Shown piece after piece: positions 61,964 through 64,000 of a DNA stretch of 64,000 bases. The notes under the pieces were generated by a model. It made no database searches and was not told the origin of the DNA. It saw only the letters and a list, made by a program, of their open reading frames with translations. The DNA is taken from assembly GCA_020628645.1 (NCBI GenBank), contig JAHDES010000019.1, positions 34,932 to 98,931 of the forward strand. The letters are read 5' to 3'. The first letter of the stretch is position 1. Every line of letters begins with the position of its first letter. Position numbers and translations under genes: made by a program. This stretch comes from Saprospiraceae bacterium (GTDB lineage: Bacteria; Bacteroidota; Bacteroidia; Chitinophagales; Saprospiraceae).

Positions 61964-63684
61964 AGTTCAATGTTTTTCTGAAAAATTAATTGATAAAAAG
62001 CATTAAACTGCTCATGTACTAAGTCTAAATAATCCTTGCTTTTATCAATACGCAATGGGAATTGGTGAGGCTTATACATGTATCTAAATAGAAAGGCGCT
62101 CAAGTTTGGTTCAAATGAAAGAAAAAGCCCTAAATCTGCCAATTGTGCTTTTTCATCAAATGAGTTAATATCTATAATAAAAGGAGATAGATTTAAAAAC
62201 TCAAAATCATTATCTGCTTTTTCATGGATGAAAACAACTGATTCATTATTCATTGAAGCTTCAAGAGTCTCTTTCTCAATATTCATTCCTGAAGGGCGAT
62301 AGCGAAGTTCCACAAAATTATGCCTGAAACGGGGTGAAATATTATGCTTGTATTTAATAAAATCAATCCCTTTCATAGAAGCCATTTTATATTTTGCCAA
62401 AAAGCCTAATTCTCGCATGATTATGGAAAGCTGTTTCTCAATATCAATACACAAATGATAAGCTTTTTCTTCAGCAATATGCTCTTTATTAATGATTTCC
62501 GCTCGAATGCGTTCAATAAAAATACAAGCTTTATAAAAGCTCCCTTTCTCATTAAATAATTTGCTAAGTTTTGCAAATTCTTTTATAAAGAAGGGAATTT
62601 CATTTTCTTCAAAACACTTACGTAAGCCAGTAATAACAGGGAGCAAACTATACGTTTTTCGTTCCCTAAAATTACAGTCAAATAATTTTTGTAGTTGTTG
62701 TCGTAGAGCTTTAGGTAATTCTTGAAGCGAGCCTTTACTTTTTTCATCCCACAATTGTGCGAGTAAGGTGAAAGCAAGAATGTCAATACAATTGGTATAG
62801 GTATGAATGAGATATTTTAGGCGATCTACACCTAACTCATTATAAAATATTTCTTTCTCGCCAATGCGTTTACTAGCTATTAACTTCCGCAAATAATCAC
62901 TAATTGGATGAGGTAGGTTTGTAATGATTTCATCTATAATATCGTTATCTTTATACGTTGATTTTTCTTTCTTTCCCTGAACAAAAGGATAGATAGCATC
63001 CCAAATAGCATCTAATAACAATTTGCTAGGAATAAACTTATCCTCTTTTGGTTTTGAGGATTTTCCTAAGCACCATTCTAGATATAATTCATTTTCAGGT
63101 TTAAAAAAAACACCCCAAACTGCTTGATTCGATCTGCGATTTTTTACAATACCTCTTCTCGCCTCAATAGATGTTGCACTTACCAATTTCGCAGCGGCTA
63201 AACCATCTTTAAAAGCTTTATCAATACTGTTCGTATCACTAGCAAATGAGCGAAAAAAAGCAATAGAAAACTGTGTAGCGGTCATATCCCCAACTGGTGC
63301 AGAAGTGGCAATAACTATAGGCACACCAGAATCCAACAATATTTGTACTTGCCCTTCTGTAGAGCAACCATTTAAGATAACAAGTTTTAATTTTGGACAC
63401 CGTTGAAAAAAAGCAGCAAGACCTTCTGGATTGGCAGCTTGATCTTCTAATAATAAAAAATCACGCCCTGCATGTCCGCTGTATAAAAAAACAGATAATT
63501 GCTGTTGATATAAATAGAGTGCTTCCGCTATTTTTGGTGTAGTAGCAGTTTGCTCTCTAATGAAATCAATTTTTCTTTCTGATTTTAATTTTGAGAGTAT
63601 ACTATTAACCTCTTGGTCTTCTTTTGTAAGGCTGTGTAGTTTATCAGTATCATTATTAGCGAAAGCTATAAATACAGTATCCAT
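61960..63684 (-). CDS. CHAT-domain caspase-like protease, first gene of the operon
   Basis: A 574-residue cytosolic protein with an N-terminal CHAT domain (residues ~1-190). The catalytic pair is visible: His71 in FLYSGHAGRDFLLLEDQA and Cys107 in LKLVILNGCSTEGQVQILLD, followed by GVPIVIATSAPVGDM and the RSFASDTNSIDKAFKDGLAA helix. The rest (~200-574) is helical with mixed charged segments and no recognised domain; it may be a partner- or substrate-binding region. CHAT proteases cut protein partners in several bacterial conflict and cell-death systems. The gene precedes the STAND NTPase by an ATGA overlap, so the protease and its likely regulator are made together. Confidence 0.88.
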   Translation of the reverse strand: MDTVFIAFANNDTDKLHSLTKEDQEVNSILSKLKSERKIDFIREQTATTPKIAEALYLYQQQLSVFLYSGHAGRDFLLLEDQAANPEGLAAFFQRCPKLKLVILNGCSTEGQVQILLDSGVPIVIATSAPVGDMTATQFSIAFFRSFASDTNSIDKAFKDGLAAAKLVSATSIEARRGIVKNRRSNQAVWGVFFKPENELYLEWCLGKSSKPKEDKFIPSKLLLDAIWDAIYPFVQGKKEKSTYKDNDIIDEIITNLPHPISDYLRKLIASKRIGEKEIFYNELGVDRLKYLIHTYTNCIDILAFTLLAQLWDEKSKGSLQELPKALRQQLQKLFDCNFRERKTYSLLPVITGLRKCFEENEIPFFIKEFAKLSKLFNEKGSFYKACIFIERIRAEIINKEHIAEEKAYHLCIDIEKQLSIIMRELGFLAKYKMASMKGIDFIKYKHNISPRFRHNFVELRYRPSGMNIEKETLEASMNNESVVFIHEKADNDFEFLNLSPFIIDINSFDEKAQLADLGLFLSFEPNLSAFLFRYMYKPHQFPLRIDKSKDYLDLVHEQFNAFYQLIFQKNIEL

Positions 63685-64000
63685 AGTTTGTTAGATTTTC
63701 CACTTACTTACTGTCATTTAAGATTAATCTTTGAAAGATAAATAAGTAAAACAGTATTATTAATTTCTGGGCTTTAGCTTTAAGTAGAAAGATCGAAGAA
63801 TTAGTAAGCAAGACTTTCATTAAATTCCTCGAGATCCACCTCACTTTTAGCTATTTCTAACACGCTATGTAAATCATGAACATTAAAATTACAATGTGTA
63901 AATGTAAAATAAAAATTTCATATCAACTATTTTTCATCTATTAAGGAAGGGTTTTCTCATAAAAAAGTTTGAAACAAAAAAGGCAAGAAAAGAATTTTTA
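63685..64000. other. Promoter region of the CHAT operon with a possible short coding remnant
   Basis: A perfect 12-bp palindrome, AAGATTAATCTT, lies at 63720-63731, about 36 nt before the CHAT start. On the minus strand 63801-63917 is open for 38 codons and reads like protein (HDLHSVLEIAKSEVDLEEFN) but has no start codon; an ATG at 63921 is in another frame, so a frameshifted small gene or an upstream peptide is possible. No standard -7 box found. Nothing else is seen to the window edge. Confidence 0.35.

Noticed and set aside
61960..63684. CHAT protein as a type III-E CRISPR (Craspase) component
   Set aside because: No Cas7-11, crRNA array or TPR-CHAT fusion is present; the neighbours are the STAND NTPase and exported proteins.
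1..64000. tRNA, rRNA, tmRNA or RNase P genes
   Set aside because: No cloverleaf, TPsiC-type motif or conserved rRNA segment was recognised in any spacer; a covariance search was not possible.

Overview
The window looks like a chromosomal segment of a gliding, polysaccharide-using Bacteroidota bacterium, probably of the Saprospirales type. The evidence is AT-rich DNA, a SusC/SusD pair, four secreted proteins with C-terminal type IX secretion (T9SS) sorting domains, many lipoproteins whose Cys is followed by acidic residues, Bacteroidota-type -7 boxes (TAnnTTTG), and a CHAT/nSTAND module of the kind common in multicellular Saprospirales. The assignment is inference from gene content; no rRNA or tRNA gene was found.

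Layout. 1-2.4 kb: a glucosaminidase gene cut by the window edge, a tiny membrane-anchored HTH protein and a YD-repeat protein. 2.5-2.85 kb: a gene-free stretch full of nested inverted repeats ending in a terminator, a candidate structured RNA. 2.9-7.6 kb: an acyl-CoA oxidase-like enzyme and a SulP anion transporter. 7.8-11.2 kb: a T9SS-sorted propeller protein and an S41-like protein. 11.2-22.6 kb (minus strand): a polysaccharide utilisation locus reading glycan-binding T9SS protein, SusC, SusD, PKD lipoprotein, GH16, GH3. The enzymes point to a beta-1,3-glucan such as laminarin. 23-37 kb: housekeeping and accessory genes (S41 protease, metallo-hydrolase, Ppx/GppA, metal permease-DtxR fusion, MarR-GNAT fusion, NifU-like, pirin, DUF4920, GHMP kinase, Uma2, RbfA, GNAT). 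37.4-48.3 kb: a patatin phospholipase, a helical-repeat protein and two large T9SS-sorted surface proteins, one with ten Cys-rich repeats. 48.4-56.7 kb: an acyl-CoA catabolic cluster under a TetR regulator (enoyl-CoA hydratase, BKACE, three acyl-CoA dehydrogenases, nitronate monooxygenase-like). 56.9-63.7 kb (minus strand): a four-gene operon with overlapping ends encoding a CHAT caspase-like protease, an nSTAND1 NTPase with a transmembrane helix, an exported coiled-coil/propeller protein and an exported barrel-like/TPR protein.

The most interesting system is the last operon. Its gene order and predicted locations suggest a chain that senses at the cell envelope (outer-membrane barrel and periplasmic propeller), signals through a membrane-spanning STAND ATPase, and acts through a cytosolic caspase-like protease. 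In the usual architecture the NTPase and WD40 parts are one polypeptide; here they are separate genes and the propeller has its own signal peptide.

The intergenic DNA carries several repeat families that the genes do not explain: a ~120-bp element in three copies around a 20-bp perfect palindrome, a 56-75-bp palindromic element in two copies, two ~76-bp elements bounded by 13-bp inverted repeats, a 188-bp MITE-like hairpin and many mini-hairpins.
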